Source of the DNA: Nostoc sp. TH1S01
GTDB taxonomy: Bacteria; Cyanobacteriota; Cyanobacteriia; Cyanobacteriales; Nostocaceae
Assembly: GCA_018993265.1 (NCBI GenBank)
Contig: JAGKSW010000010.1
Span: forward strand, 1 to 64,000
Length of the DNA: 64,000 nucleotides
Reading direction: 5' to 3'
Made by a program: the position numbers and the translations under genes. Shown one piece after another: positions 8,684 through 17,973 of the stretch; position 1 is the stretch's first letter; each line of letters begins with the position of its first letter. Under the pieces are notes generated by a model. It did no database searches, was not told the DNA's origin, and worked only from the letters and a program-made list of their open reading frames with translations.

Positions 8684-9691
8684 ATGTGTAATATGGCAGA
8701 GATAGAAAACGATAAACATCCATCTATTAGCAACAATCAAATTCAGGATGAACCATACTTAAAGTTACTAGAGAAAGTCGATTTATGCCCTATTTTTATT
8801 ATGGCAGATCATCGTTCTGGCACAACTTTATTATACAAAACATTGGTAGCGACTGAGTGTTTTAACTTTATCAAAAGTTTTCATATTGTGAAATATGATG
8901 AGCTTCTTTTCAACTATATAAATGGAACTGAAGATAAAGCACGCCAAGAGATAGAAGATATATTTAAATCTCTGGGTATGAAGGATCGAGTCATTGACCA
9001 CGTAGCAGTAACTCCAGATTTACCAGAAGAGTATGGATTTATTCTTAAGAATGCTGGATTTGATTCTTACTTAAATTCTCATAATCTCTTCAAATTTACA
9101 GAATTATGTAGAAAAATTCAATTTGTATCAGAACAAGAAAGAGCGTTGTTGCTGAAAAATCCGTGGTGTTTTTCACATTTTATGTATGCCAAAACTGTTT
9201 TTCCAAAAGCTAAGTATATCTTTATTCACAGACATCCAATTCATGTCATGAATTCTAAATTAAAAGCAGCAAGAGCAATATTATCTTCTAGGAATGAGTA
9301 CACATCTCTAATTTCTAAACAGTATAAACAAATATTCGATAAGCCTATGCAACGCTTTTTATACCAATTATTGTACTCATCGTACTTCAACTTGGGATTG
9401 CGCCGAGTTACTGAAGAAGCTGTGCAATCGACCACATATTTTTTAGACAATATTAATACCTTACCAAAGACAGATTATGTTTCGCTCACGTATGAAGAAC
9501 TATGCCATACACCGGAGGCAACCATCATGAAAATTTTGGAATTTCTGGGATTAAAGGCGAGAGTGAAATTAGCTTATGACAGTTTAATTCAAGCACGTCA
9601 ACTTAAATTATTGCCAGAAGTAGAAAGAAACTATGAGCGAATTCGCCAAAAATTACAACCTTATTTTGATTACCACGGTTATGAGATTTAA
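8684..9691 (+). CDS. Sulfotransferase-family protein
   Basis: This is a PAPS-dependent sulfotransferase fold. The 5'-phosphosulfate loop is DHRSGTTLLYKTL near residue 45. The 3'-phosphate-binding segment is YIFIHRHPIHVMNSKL near residue 180. The tail LTYEELCHTPEATIMKILEFLG is typical of bacterial members. Such enzymes add sulfate to sugars, peptides or lipids; the substrate cannot be told. Starts at 8663 (TTG), 8684 (ATG) and 8693 (ATG) are all possible and none has a clear ribosome site. I chose the first ATG. The base composition is AT-rich compared with its neighbours. Confidence 0.75.
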   Translation: MCNMAEIENDKHPSISNNQIQDEPYLKLLEKVDLCPIFIMADHRSGTTLLYKTLVATECFNFIKSFHIVKYDELLFNYINGTEDKARQEIEDIFKSLGMKDRVIDHVAVTPDLPEEYGFILKNAGFDSYLNSHNLFKFTELCRKIQFVSEQERALLLKNPWCFSHFMYAKTVFPKAKYIFIHRHPIHVMNSKLKAARAILSSRNEYTSLISKQYKQIFDKPMQRFLYQLLYSSYFNLGLRRVTEEAVQSTTYFLDNINTLPKTDYVSLTYEELCHTPEATIMKILEFLGLKARVKLAYDSLIQARQLKLLPEVERNYERIRQKLQPYFDYHGYEI

Positions 9692-9768
9692 TGTCGTATT
9701 TCGGCTGATAAAAAAGTTAAAATAACCTATATAGCAATTCTACATGAGATGTAAAAATTGAGAGGCCC

Positions 9769-9801
9769 AGATCCCCGACTTCTCAAAGAAGTCGGGGATC
9801 T
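9769..9801. repeat. 33-bp GATCCCCGACTT hairpin, copy 1
   Basis: AGATCCCCGACTTC pairs with GAAGTCGGGGATCT around a short loop, forming a near-perfect hairpin. A second copy with the same arms lies at 32902-32934. It falls between genes and may act as a terminator for the sulfotransferase gene, although no T run follows. Confidence 0.7.
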
Positions 9802-9848
9802 TGCTCTTCACAAATGATTTAGGACTGCTACATTATAGATTATTTTAA

Positions 9849-9979
9849 CTATAGGAATCCGATTTGATTAATGAACATATTTGCGTAGGGAGTGAACTCT
9901 TAACAGGGAACGGGGAACAGTAAAAAAGGGATTTATGAGTATACTGAGTTTTTTCAGAAATCAAATATGAGTCCTATAG
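9849..9979. mobile_element. MITE-like element, copy B
   Basis: This is a 131-bp segment with 21-bp terminal inverted repeats matching at 18 of 21 positions. The left arm is TATAGGAATCCGATTTGATT (from 9850). The right arm AATCAAATATGAGTCCTATA ends at 9978. The interior is non-coding. Its arms are identical to those of copy C at 31623-31757. Confidence 0.75.
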
Positions 9980-10020
9980 AGAGCAAAATATTACCTATAA
10001 ATTCGCTTAGTTATCAATCT

Positions 10021-11415
10021 TTAAATTGAACTACTACTTGTTTCAAAAACAGGCTGTTTTTGCAAACGTTTACCTGTCACAATCATCCTGACACCGCCAG
10101 ATGGCCCCAGCAATGCACCTTTACGCGCTGGCTTTACTGGTTCACTGTCTGCAACTTCCATTTGCCATTGAGACAGCACTGTTGCTAAAACTAGTTTCAT
10201 TTCAAATAAAGCAAACGCCAGACCAATACAGCGACGATTACCGCCACCAAAAGGTAAAAACTCAGAGGTAGAAAATTGACGTTCTAAAAAACGCTCTGGT
10301 TTGAACTGCTGGGAATCTGGATATAAATCTTCTCGATGATGGGTTAAATAAATACAGGGAATCACCAGAGTTCCAGGTTCTAACTGATAACCCATCACTT
10401 CTAAAGGCGATTTGACCAATCGATTTAATGCCAACATCGCCACTGGATATAGACGTAGCGTTTCTGAACAAACTGCGTTTAAATAAGGTAATTTGAAAAT
10501 TTCATTAGGATCAGCAGTTTCACCTAAATTATTTAATTCTTGCAGCAGTTTCTCCCGTACTTGGGGAAAACGATGAACCCAATAAATTGCCCATGCTAAT
10601 GAAGTTGCAGTAGTTTCGTGGCCAGCTACCAACAGAGTAATCAACTCATCTCGTAACTCTACATCGGTCATCGGTTGACCTTCTTCGTCCCGTGCTGCCA
10701 GCATTAATGACAAAATATCAGTGCGAGATGGGTCTGGTTTTGCTTTGCGTTCTTGAATCTCAGCATAAATAAGTTCGTCAACTTGCTGGCGTAAACGTAA
10801 GAACTGTCCCCAAGGACTTTTCGCACCTAAATCCCTTTGTAATACAGGGAAAACAAATATCATTGCGGTGATGAAAGGTTGCTGGGGATTTAGGATTTTG
10901 ATGAGTAGTTCTTTGAGTTTGTCGTAACGTGGCCCGTCATGTATCCCAAAGACAGCTTTTAAAATCACCTCAAAGGATATTTCTTGCATAGAAGAGATCA
11001 CAGAGAAAGGCTTGCCAATTTGCCATTTAGCAGTAACCTTATCGGTGATGTTCTGGATTAACTGACCGTAAGCAAGCATCCTTTCGCCATGCAAAGGAGG
11101 CGTTAATAGCTTGCGTTGCCGTTGATGGGGTTTTCCTTCTAGTGCGAGTAAAGATTGCTGTCCTAACAAAGGAGCTTTGATACCTGCTGGCGCACCAGAG
11201 TCTAACAGTTGTGGAGGAGTATTAAAAATCTGTCCAATTGCTTGGGGATTGCTAATAAAGACTTGAGGGGTAAAAACTGGGCCAATGCGAAGAGTGAAAA
11301 TATCACCATAGCGTTGAGCGCAGGCTTCCATAAAACCCAAAGGGTTAGTTAACCACTGATAGGTTTGTACCCAAGGGTGAGTTTTAGGGCCATCAGGCAG
11401 TTTCAGCGTAGGCAT
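10021..11415 (-). CDS. Cytochrome P450, CYP110-like
   Basis: This is a haem-thiolate monooxygenase of 464 residues. The I-helix oxygen motif is AGHETT (264-269), the K-helix ExxR is ETLR (318-321), and the haem-binding loop is FGGGNRRCIG with axial Cys396. The N-terminal KLPDGPKTHPWVQTYQW and the overall length recall the CYP110 family of Nostoc, reported to act on fatty acids and terpenes. There is no N-terminal membrane anchor, so it is probably soluble. Redox partners are not encoded nearby. The family assignment is from memory; P450 identity is certain. Confidence 0.93.
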   Translation of the reverse strand: MPTLKLPDGPKTHPWVQTYQWLTNPLGFMEACAQRYGDIFTLRIGPVFTPQVFISNPQAIGQIFNTPPQLLDSGAPAGIKAPLLGQQSLLALEGKPHQRQRKLLTPPLHGERMLAYGQLIQNITDKVTAKWQIGKPFSVISSMQEISFEVILKAVFGIHDGPRYDKLKELLIKILNPQQPFITAMIFVFPVLQRDLGAKSPWGQFLRLRQQVDELIYAEIQERKAKPDPSRTDILSLMLAARDEEGQPMTDVELRDELITLLVAGHETTATSLAWAIYWVHRFPQVREKLLQELNNLGETADPNEIFKLPYLNAVCSETLRLYPVAMLALNRLVKSPLEVMGYQLEPGTLVIPCIYLTHHREDLYPDSQQFKPERFLERQFSTSEFLPFGGGNRRCIGLAFALFEMKLVLATVLSQWQMEVADSEPVKPARKGALLGPSGGVRMIVTGKRLQKQPVFETSSSSI

Positions 11416-11516
11416 TTTACATTACCCAATAATTTAGAGTCAGCTATTGATGACTGCACGTATCACTTGATTAATCTTAGACAATAGATTCAGGCGATCG
11501 CTTTGTTGAATGATTC

Positions 11517-12338
11517 TCAGCTTGAGCAAGATAATAATAGTTCTTCAACCTTGACTGAATTTAGCTGCTCAACATTACTTAAAACCACTAAGGCTCCGGC
11601 TTTTTTGAGTGTTTCAGCATAAGCATCACGACGCGCTGCGGTTTCTTGGACGTGCGGCGGTAATACACCAACACCAATCCAGGGACGGTGCGGCTGCAAT
11701 TCTCTCGCTTTGCCTATAGTGTACATATCAGCAACAGTATCCCCCACATAGATGACTGTGGCGTTGCTGATTTGCCCATTTTCTAACTTGTCAACAGTAG
11801 CAAACAATCCTGTAGGATCTGGTTTGCCAGGTGCGTCTTCCATCGCAATCAACACTGGAGATTGCAAGCCTAGGCGTTTTTCTAGGATGTAATTAGCAGA
11901 ACCACGGGTAGCACCACTAAAAAATCCCCAACCAATTCCAGCCTGAGTAAGTTGCTGTAAATATTCTGAGCTTAATAATAAAGGCTCATCACAAATATAT
12001 CCCGTGAAATTATTCGGGTCTGGGCCACGATAACGGGCTTGAAAGAAAGCAACAATCGAGTTGTAGTCTAGCTTGAGTTGTTCTCTTGTCTGCCCTTGAG
12101 ACTCAAAGTAGCGGTAAATTAATTCTTGGGATGCTTCCCAATCGTTATTCCAAATCCCTTCAGACTTGAGTTGGTCAATATCTAAGGGTGTAGGGCGATA
12201 TGCGGCGTTAGAAAAATACTCTACAGTATCGGCAAGTGCGCGGCGATAAGAACCCCCGACATCGCGCACAACGCCATCAATATCAAAAACGACAATTGCT
12301 CGTGCTGAAGCTTGTGCAGTCATGGTTACGTGGATCAC
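11517..12338 (-). CDS. HAD-superfamily phosphatase (TIGR01548-like)
   Basis: Motif I is FDIDGVVRDV near residue 18, with the nucleophile and acid aspartates DxD. Motif II is FFSGATRG, the motif III lysine lies in APGKPDP, and motif IV is YVGDTVADM. The 273-residue size and the cap region between motifs I and II fit the TIGR01548 group of HAD-IA hydrolases found in cyanobacteria, whose substrate is not known. Translation could start at either Met1 or Met6. It is transcribed in the same direction as the P450, 100 bp away. Confidence 0.85.
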   Translation of the reverse strand: MIHVTMTAQASARAIVVFDIDGVVRDVGGSYRRALADTVEYFSNAAYRPTPLDIDQLKSEGIWNNDWEASQELIYRYFESQGQTREQLKLDYNSIVAFFQARYRGPDPNNFTGYICDEPLLLSSEYLQQLTQAGIGWGFFSGATRGSANYILEKRLGLQSPVLIAMEDAPGKPDPTGLFATVDKLENGQISNATVIYVGDTVADMYTIGKARELQPHRPWIGVGVLPPHVQETAARRDAYAETLKKAGALVVLSNVEQLNSVKVEELLLSCSS

Positions 12339-12512
12339 AATTAAAACTTTTCAGATTTTAAATTGGATAAGCATCCTTGAAGAAGTATTCTGACTCCTGA
12401 ATTCTTTCGATTATGAATACTTTTTCCCCATTCCCTACTCCCTACTCCCTGAAAAGTTTGGTCATTAGGTGAGATATTAAGTTACAATAAGCGATCGCAA
12501 ACTTAGTAAGCT

Positions 12513-12539
12513 ATGCCCGGATATTTCCCGGAGGTGTGA
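12513..12539 (+). CDS. 8-codon leader mini-ORF abutting the ycf65-like gene
   Basis: ATG 12513 opens MPGYFPEV and stops at TGA 12537-12539. The next codon, TTG 12540, is the start of the ribosomal protein gene in the same frame. The ribosome-binding GGAG lies inside this mini-ORF. It may serve translational coupling or attenuation, or it may be fortuitous. Confidence 0.25.
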   Translation: MPGYFPEV

Positions 12540-12839
12540 TTGACCAAGTTCATTCTAAAAATTCTTTGGTTGGAAGATAACGTTGCCCTAGCAGTTGACC
12601 AAGTTGTAGGTAAAGGTACCAGTCCTTTAACAAAGTACTTTTTCTGGCCCAGAAATGATGCTTGGGAAGAGTTAAAAAAGGAACTCGAATCCAAACACTG
12701 GATTACGGAGCTAGATCGCGTAGAATTGCTTAACAAAGCAACAGAAGTGATTAACTACTGGCAAGAGGAAGGTAGAAACCGTCCAATGGCAGAAGCTCAG
12801 TTGAAGTTCCCAGAAGTTGCTTTCACAGGTAGTGCTTGA
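12540..12839 (+). CDS. Ycf65/PSRP-3-like 30S ribosomal protein
   Basis: This 99-residue protein carries [21 protein letters not shown] and [14 protein letters not shown], hallmark text of the Ycf65/PSRP-3 family. This is a small-subunit ribosomal protein confined to cyanobacteria and plastids. An in-frame TGA lies immediately upstream, so translation must begin at the TTG of 12540. That codon sits a few bases after a GGAG at 12530-12533. The gene stands alone and is followed by a hairpin at 12939-12996. Confidence 0.9.
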   Translation: MTKFILKILWLEDNVALAVDQVVGKGTSPLTKYFFWPRNDAWEELKKELESKHWITELDRVELLNKATEVINYWQEEGRNRPMAEAQLKFPEVAFTGSA

Positions 12840-12938
12840 TATTGCACAATTAGCTTTTTTGCTGTTTTACCTGAACAGTGCCAATCTTCCACAATTTTCA
12901 TAAATTAGCATCGCTACCATTTACCCAACAGCGATTTT

Positions 12939-12996
12939 AAAACCGCCACAACCATACCTTGTTAGCTATTCTTTCAGGTAATGTGTGGGCGGTTTT
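12939..12996. terminator. Hairpin, probable terminator after the ycf65-like gene
   Basis: AAAACCGCC at 12939-12947 pairs exactly with GGCGGTTTT at 12988-12996, with weaker ACA/TGT pairing inside and a loop of about 35 nt. A T-rich run follows at 13000-13006. It lies 100 bp beyond the stop codon. The long loop lowers confidence. Confidence 0.45.
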
Positions 12997-13139
12997 GTCA
13001 TTTTTACATTAGACAACAGGTGACAGTATTAATTTAGATTTGTCATCCATCAATCCAAAATTTAAAATTCTTCCGCTTCCTGCTTTTTACTAGAAGATTG
13101 CATACAATGGTGTAACTAAAGCTACAACAATAGTTATAT

Positions 13140-13925
13140 ATGTTGCGTTTATCTTATCAAACTTTAATTACGCCTTTAGTAGCCTGTTTCAGTGTGTTAG
13201 GAGTGAGTGCGCTTCAATTTCCCAGACTACAATCACTATTAACTAACAAACAAGGTGTTTCCTTAGAAGTTTTAGAACAAGACATCAAAGCCGAACATCT
13301 CCGTTTGAGTTTATTGAAAGAGATACCTAGTTTTGGTTATGATAATTTGATGGCTAATTGGGTTTATCTCAATTTCTTACAGTACTTTGGTGATGATGAA
13401 GTTCGAGAGAAAACAGGTTATAGTCTTAGCCCAGAATATTTTGATATTATTATCAAACATGATCCAAAATTTTTAGGAGCTTATGTCGGTCTTTCTACTA
13501 GCATTTCTCTTTATGCTGCGATGCCAGAACGCTCAATAAAACTAATTGAAGAGGGGTTGCGTTCCATTACTCCCCAAGTTCCTGAAAAATCTTATTATAT
13601 ATGGCGTTATAAAGGCACTGATGAGTTATTGTTTTTAGGAAATTCACAAGCCGCACAAAATTCTTTCAGTATGGCTGCAAATTGGGCAAATAACTATTCA
13701 GATGCTGAAAGTAAATATATTGCTCAGAATTCTCATCAAACTGCTGTATTTTTAAGCCGTAATCCTGATAGCAGATATGCCCGAATTGCTACCTGGGCAA
13801 TAATCTTAAATAATCAAGTTGATGAGAAAACTCACAAAAGAGTAGTCAGAGAGATTGAGGCTTTGGGAGGAAAGGTAATTAGTACTCCCACAGGAAATAA
13901 AATTACTTTTCCTCCAAAGGATTAA
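13140..13925 (+). CDS. Conserved cyanobacterial protein of unknown function, membrane-anchored N-terminus
   Basis: This is a 261-residue protein. The N-terminus LSYQTLITPLVACFSVLGVSAL is hydrophobic and could be a signal or anchor. The body is helical and resembles degenerate TPR or alpha-solenoid sequence (NLMANWVYLNFLQYFGDDEV, FSMAANWANNYSDAESKYIA). No catalytic motif is visible. It converges on thf1 with only 45 bp between the stops. A GTAN8TAC motif at 13112-13125 lies just before the start but has no suitably spaced -10 box. Confidence 0.7.
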   Translation: MLRLSYQTLITPLVACFSVLGVSALQFPRLQSLLTNKQGVSLEVLEQDIKAEHLRLSLLKEIPSFGYDNLMANWVYLNFLQYFGDDEVREKTGYSLSPEYFDIIIKHDPKFLGAYVGLSTSISLYAAMPERSIKLIEEGLRSITPQVPEKSYYIWRYKGTDELLFLGNSQAAQNSFSMAANWANNYSDAESKYIAQNSHQTAVFLSRNPDSRYARIATWAIILNNQVDEKTHKRVVREIEALGGKVISTPTGNKITFPPKD

Positions 13926-13970
13926 ATAAAATTCACAGATTTGTAACAATGAAATATGGATTACTGTTAA

Positions 13971-14678
13971 CTATTCGTTAGCAGTGGGAGGCGTAACTGG
14001 TGTATTAGATTGTTGTTGGCGTTGTTCGCGTTTTTTGCGATCAGCTGAGAGCATATCTGCCATTACCGCCAGTGCTTGCGACATTTTCTCTAGATTAGAG
14101 CGATATAACTCCAAATCTTTGTTGAGTTTGTCTTCAGATAAATGCAACCCAGCCGCAATATTTTTAATTGCGTCAGTGCGTTGCTTTTCATCTTTAACCA
14201 AGTCTGGGTCGGACTGTTCTAATAAAGAGAATAGACCAATAGCGAACAAGCGATTGTATTTAAATTTAGTATCACTGGCGATCGCTTGCAATTGTGATTG
14301 AAAATCAGGATCATGACCTAAATGATTAGTTTGGCTTAGCCAAGCAATTAAATCATTGGCTGGTAACCTTTTTGCCAAAGCCTGTAACCTTTCAGCATCT
14401 TGTCTATACCGTTGTGGCTCTTGCTCTACAGCCTGACAGATAGCCTGAAAAATTGATTCTTTGTCTCGTTCCGGTTGATAGCCTTGCATAAAGCGGTCAA
14501 AGGTTGTGACAACGCCCAAGGCATAAATTGGATTGTAACTAAAATCAACATTTACTAATAGCAGATGCATTTCCACCATCAACTCTTCTACTACCCGACG
14601 ATAGATTGTGTTGATGGGACGGGTATGTAAGGAGTAGAAAGTTCGCTTTGTATCAGAGACAGTACGGACGTTATTCAC
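13971..14678 (-). CDS. thf1: Thf1/Psb29 (Psp29) photosystem II biogenesis protein
   Basis: The N-terminus NNVRTVSDTKRTFYSLHTRP followed by NTIYRRVVEELMVEMHLL is diagnostic of THF1/Psb29. This protein is needed for photosystem II repair and, with FtsH, for protease stability and thylakoid organisation. It has 235 residues with a C-terminal coiled-coil-like region (LNKDLELYRSNLEKMSQALAV) and a polar Gln/Pro tail, as in other cyanobacterial copies. It is monocistronic by position. Confidence 0.95.
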   Translation of the reverse strand: MNNVRTVSDTKRTFYSLHTRPINTIYRRVVEELMVEMHLLLVNVDFSYNPIYALGVVTTFDRFMQGYQPERDKESIFQAICQAVEQEPQRYRQDAERLQALAKRLPANDLIAWLSQTNHLGHDPDFQSQLQAIASDTKFKYNRLFAIGLFSLLEQSDPDLVKDEKQRTDAIKNIAAGLHLSEDKLNKDLELYRSNLEKMSQALAVMADMLSADRKKREQRQQQSNTPVTPPTANE

Positions 14679-14977
14679 AAAGAAAATATTAAGAATATTA
14701 AGGGCAAAGTTATTTTATTGTCTCCCTTAAAGGCTACTTTGCCAAGTTCGGGTTTCTCATCAGAATCTTTGGTTAATCTGGTAGCATAAGGGGGATCAAG
14801 ATTATTTGCGGAGTCTGAATACAAAATTCAGTATTCTGAATACTCTACCCAAACAGGATCAGTTTGAATAAAAAATATATGAAAAATTTATTTCAACCCA
14901 CTAGGGCTAGGGTTGTAAACCAATCTTGAATTCTCAATTATTTTTTATCCAACATTTTGAATTGTGCATCTCAATTT

Positions 14978-15592
14978 ATGAGCCTTTCACCTCTTCTAAT
15001 TACTCTAGGTAAGTACATAGCTGGGGAATTTGACAATCGGGAACAGGCTTTAGCAGAACCTGCTTGGTATGTCCACCTACGTATGTGGCAAAGACCAGTC
15101 AACTTATTCACAGATGACAGCATTACCTTGTTTGCCGAACAAGCTAATATTGTCAATTTAGACCGCCCTTATCGCCAACGAATTATGCGGTTAATGGCGG
15201 GGAAAAATGGGGATGCACCTTTGCAAATCCAGTACTATATGCTTAAAGAGCCAAGTGCCTTAAGTGGTGCAGGCCGTAATCCTGCTTTACTCAAGACACT
15301 CACAGTCGAACAACTAGATTTATTACCAGGGTGTATCCTCACACTTAGCCAGCAAGAATTGACCCCCAACAATTTCAAGTTTGTCGCTACTCAACCGACA
15401 GAGACTCGTTGCTGTTTTAATTATCAAGGCAACAATGTACAAGTTTCCTTGGGGTTTGCAGCCACAGCAGAAGAATTTTACAGCTACGACAAAGGCATTG
15501 ACTCACAGACAGGCAAAGCAACTTGGGGAGCGATTTTAGGGCCTTATCGCTACACTAAACGAGAACAGTATTCTCTTGATAGTGCTGAGTGA
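14978..15592 (+). CDS. CpcT/CpeT family phycobiliprotein chromophore lyase
   Basis: The protein runs to 204 residues from the ATG at 14978; a TTG at 14957 would add seven. The sequence LGKYIAGEFDNREQALAEPAWYVHLRMWQRPV and the later LPGCILTL and GKATWGAILGPYRYTKREQYS fit the CpcT/CpeT (DUF1001) lyase fold. This is a lipocalin-like barrel that attaches bilins to cysteine of phycobiliproteins. It differs enough from CpcT itself that the target chain is uncertain. No phycobilisome gene is beside it. Confidence 0.85.
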   Translation: MSLSPLLITLGKYIAGEFDNREQALAEPAWYVHLRMWQRPVNLFTDDSITLFAEQANIVNLDRPYRQRIMRLMAGKNGDAPLQIQYYMLKEPSALSGAGRNPALLKTLTVEQLDLLPGCILTLSQQELTPNNFKFVATQPTETRCCFNYQGNNVQVSLGFAATAEEFYSYDKGIDSQTGKATWGAILGPYRYTKREQYSLDSAE

Positions 15593-15716
15593 GTTAATTT
15601 TGGATTTTAAATTTTGGATTTTAGATGAGGGTAATCTTTAAATCTAAAATCGGTAATCGAAAATCTAAAATTCTTCTGCCTCTAGCCTCTAGTCTTTTAC
15701 CCTTAGCCTCTAGCTC

Positions 15717-16103
15717 TTAGCTAGCAATACTCCGAGGAACACCTTCTAAAGCTTCCTCTTCTGTTTCAAAAATTTCAAATACTGTGTCCATCATCGTAAC
15801 TTCAAACACGAGTTTGGCTTCTGGATGTACGTTGCAGATGCGGAAACTGCCTTTGACTTTATCAGCATCACGCATACCAGCTACCAAAGATGTGAGACCA
15901 GAACTATCAATAAAATTTACTTGACCAAGATTCACGACTACATGGCGACTCAGCTTAGAAATACATTCCTGTAACTTCAAGCGAAATTGCCAAGCTGTGG
16001 TGATGTCTAGACGACCAGATGGTGTTAAAACTATGACGGTGTTGCCGTCCTGTGTTGTATAGGTTGTTTGTTGTATTTGTATCACTAAAAATCCCCGTGG
16101 CAC
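15717..16103 (-). CDS. STAS-domain anti-sigma factor antagonist
   Basis: This 128-residue protein is a single STAS domain. The switch motif FIDSSGLTSLVAGM carries the serine that a cognate anti-sigma kinase would phosphorylate. Such proteins bind anti-sigma factors or PP2C/kinase partners in partner-switching control. Two GTG codons can start it. The one at 16103 gives MPRGFLVIQ. The one at 16085 gives MIQIQQTTY and has a better-placed purine-rich GGGG upstream. No kinase or sigma gene is adjacent. Confidence 0.85.
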   Translation of the reverse strand: MPRGFLVIQIQQTTYTTQDGNTVIVLTPSGRLDITTAWQFRLKLQECISKLSRHVVVNLGQVNFIDSSGLTSLVAGMRDADKVKGSFRICNVHPEAKLVFEVTMMDTVFEIFETEEEALEGVPRSIAS

Positions 16104-16107
16104 TCAT

Positions 16108-16485
16108 TTTCAAATTGACTATTGCTGGATTGAGTCTGAGATTGGTGAGCCAAAGAACTTACTATTTTGGTAATCTTGACTTTCGCACCAGCGAAAGCTG
16201 CCCAGAAACTTAGTAAATTAATTGACTCACCACTTGAGAGGACTATCCAGTGCTGATACTTGAGATAAACAAGTTATAGCTAAAATAGTCACCTATTTAC
16301 TAGGTGCTTACCTTTAGTAGTGTAACTCACTAAAAAAGTGCTGAGTGCTAATGAAAGTGCTGAGTTGAAAGCGCTGAGTGCCAAGTAACGAATATGAAAA
16401 ATTTTATATTCCTATACAACGCACCCAACACTGAAATTGTTGAGCAAATTAATCTAACTTAGGGGGGATTATAGTTTATGTGATC
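16108..16485. other. 378-bp gap with short GTGCTGAGT repeats
   Basis: No gene is seen. GTGCTGAGT or a close variant occurs three times at about 16337-16380, with AAAG spacers. This belongs to a family of GTGCTGAGTGC tracts scattered in Nostoc intergenic DNA. The promoter of the STAS gene presumably lies at the left end. Confidence 0.5.
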
Positions 16486-17529
16486 TTAATGGGTGGCTGT
16501 CCAATTTATCCAGTCTTGAGGCTTGAGAAAAGTATTATACAATTCGGCTTCGGGGGAATTGGGTTCAGGCTGATAACCATATTCCCAGCGCACTAAGGGC
16601 GGTAAGGACATGAGAATGGATTCGGTGCGGCCGTTGGTTTGGAGTCCAAAAATTGTGCCACGGTCGTAAACTAAGTTAAATTCCACGTACCGACCGCGAC
16701 GGTAAAGTTGGAAATTGCGCTCGCGATCGCCATATTCTGTTTCATGTCGGCGTTGCACAATTGGCACGTAGGCTGGCAAAAAGGCTCGACCACCACTGTT
16801 GATAAAAGCAAATAAATCTTCCCAAGTCCTTTGTTCTACTACTCCTACTTGGTCGCTGTAATTAGCTGCTGGGCCTTTGGGGTTAGGGCCACGATATAAA
16901 GTACCTTGACCATCTTGATAATCAAAGAACAAGCCGCCTACGCCGCGTGTCTCATTACGATGTTTGAGATAAAAATACTCATCACACCAAAGCTTAAATA
17001 TTGGGTAATACTCAGCGTGGTGTTGGTCACAAGCCTGTTTTAAAGTTTTGTGGAAATGGGCTGCATCTTCGGCGAAGGGGTAATAAGGTGTCAAGTCAGC
17101 ACCACCACCAAACCACCAAACTGGGCCAGCTTCAAAATAACGATAGTTTAAGTGAACTGTGGGGACATAAGGGTTACGAGGATGTAACACCAAAGAAGTA
17201 CCTGTTGCATAAAACTGATGTCCCTCAGCTTCTGGACGTTGGGCTAAAATCGAGGGCGGCAGATGAGAACCCCAAACTTCAGAAAAATTTACACCTGCTT
17301 GTTCAAAAATTCTGCCCTCACGCAGTACACGCGATCGCCCACCACCTCCCTCTGGACGTTCCCAAGCATCTTCTTGAAACTCACCCACACCATCTAATTC
17401 CGTTAACGCTTGGGTAATTTCGTCTTGCAGCTGTTTCATAAACTGACTCACCCTCGCCTTAGCATCCGTTGGTGGTAAAAACTTGGATGAGGCTGCTTTT
17501 ATTGTTGGGGTGTGCGAATTAGTCAACAT
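16486..17529 (-). CDS. hemF: Oxygen-dependent coproporphyrinogen III oxidase
   Basis: HemF converts coproporphyrinogen III to protoporphyrinogen IX using O2, a step shared by haem and chlorophyll synthesis. The 347-residue length is normal. Family signatures include [33 protein letters not shown], and the C-terminal [19 protein letters not shown] and [10 protein letters not shown]. The sequence appears complete. Anaerobic copies (hemN) are elsewhere or absent. The gene is followed by the STAS gene but separated by a repeat-bearing gap. Confidence 0.97.
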   Translation of the reverse strand: MLTNSHTPTIKAASSKFLPPTDAKARVSQFMKQLQDEITQALTELDGVGEFQEDAWERPEGGGGRSRVLREGRIFEQAGVNFSEVWGSHLPPSILAQRPEAEGHQFYATGTSLVLHPRNPYVPTVHLNYRYFEAGPVWWFGGGADLTPYYPFAEDAAHFHKTLKQACDQHHAEYYPIFKLWCDEYFYLKHRNETRGVGGLFFDYQDGQGTLYRGPNPKGPAANYSDQVGVVEQRTWEDLFAFINSGGRAFLPAYVPIVQRRHETEYGDRERNFQLYRRGRYVEFNLVYDRGTIFGLQTNGRTESILMSLPPLVRWEYGYQPEPNSPEAELYNTFLKPQDWINWTATH

Positions 17530-17683
17530 AGAGATTCCCGAACCTTAATTACAATTGCCAAAAACCCAGAAATTTTCCGTTAAAAATTTGTAGACAATAC
17601 GAACTGATTTTTTAGCTCGACTTGCTCAAACTGCTTTTGTCTTAGTTGTCACACTTTTCCACGATTGATGTGTATGACTAGAG

Positions 17684-17914
17684 TTATTTTCCCTCAAATG
17701 CGTATAGGCTTGTATATTGACTCAGTTTTTTTTGTACTTCTTGATGGGAACATTCTGGTGTTAGATCAACTTCTGGCAAGTTAGTATATGCCGTAATGAT
17801 GATGGTGATGCCTTGCAAGCCTCGGTTTCCAGCCCTAGCAACCTTGCTATCATTTGTGCCTAATCGGTGCTTGCTATGCCGAAAGCAATATTGAGAAATG
17901 TTAAGTAAGGGCAA
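17684..17914 (-). CDS. Doubtful small ORF
   Basis: This is a 76-codon frame in the 444-bp gap between hemF and the SRPBCC gene. The second half (LQGITIIITAYTNLPEVDLTPECSHQEVQKKL) looks more protein-like than the first. The start has no clear ribosome site and I recognise no family. It may be a conserved small protein or chance. Apart from this, the gap holds nothing I can name. Confidence 0.2.
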   Translation of the reverse strand: MPLLNISQYCFRHSKHRLGTNDSKVARAGNRGLQGITIIITAYTNLPEVDLTPECSHQEVQKKLSQYTSLYAFEGK

Positions 17915-17973
17915 CCAAGATTGCTCACCATACCAGAGTTACCAGCAAGTCTGTAGCAAGGAGGATCAGGCAA

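Noticed and set aside
13112-13125. GTAACTAAAGCTAC, a perfect NtcA-type box
   Set aside because: It ends 15 bp before the start codon and has no TAN3T box at 20-24 bp on the coding strand. GTAN8TAC is expected by chance a few times in this much intergenic DNA.
17001-17417. 138-codon frame on the + strand
   Set aside because: Antisense to hemF, with His-rich low-quality sequence.
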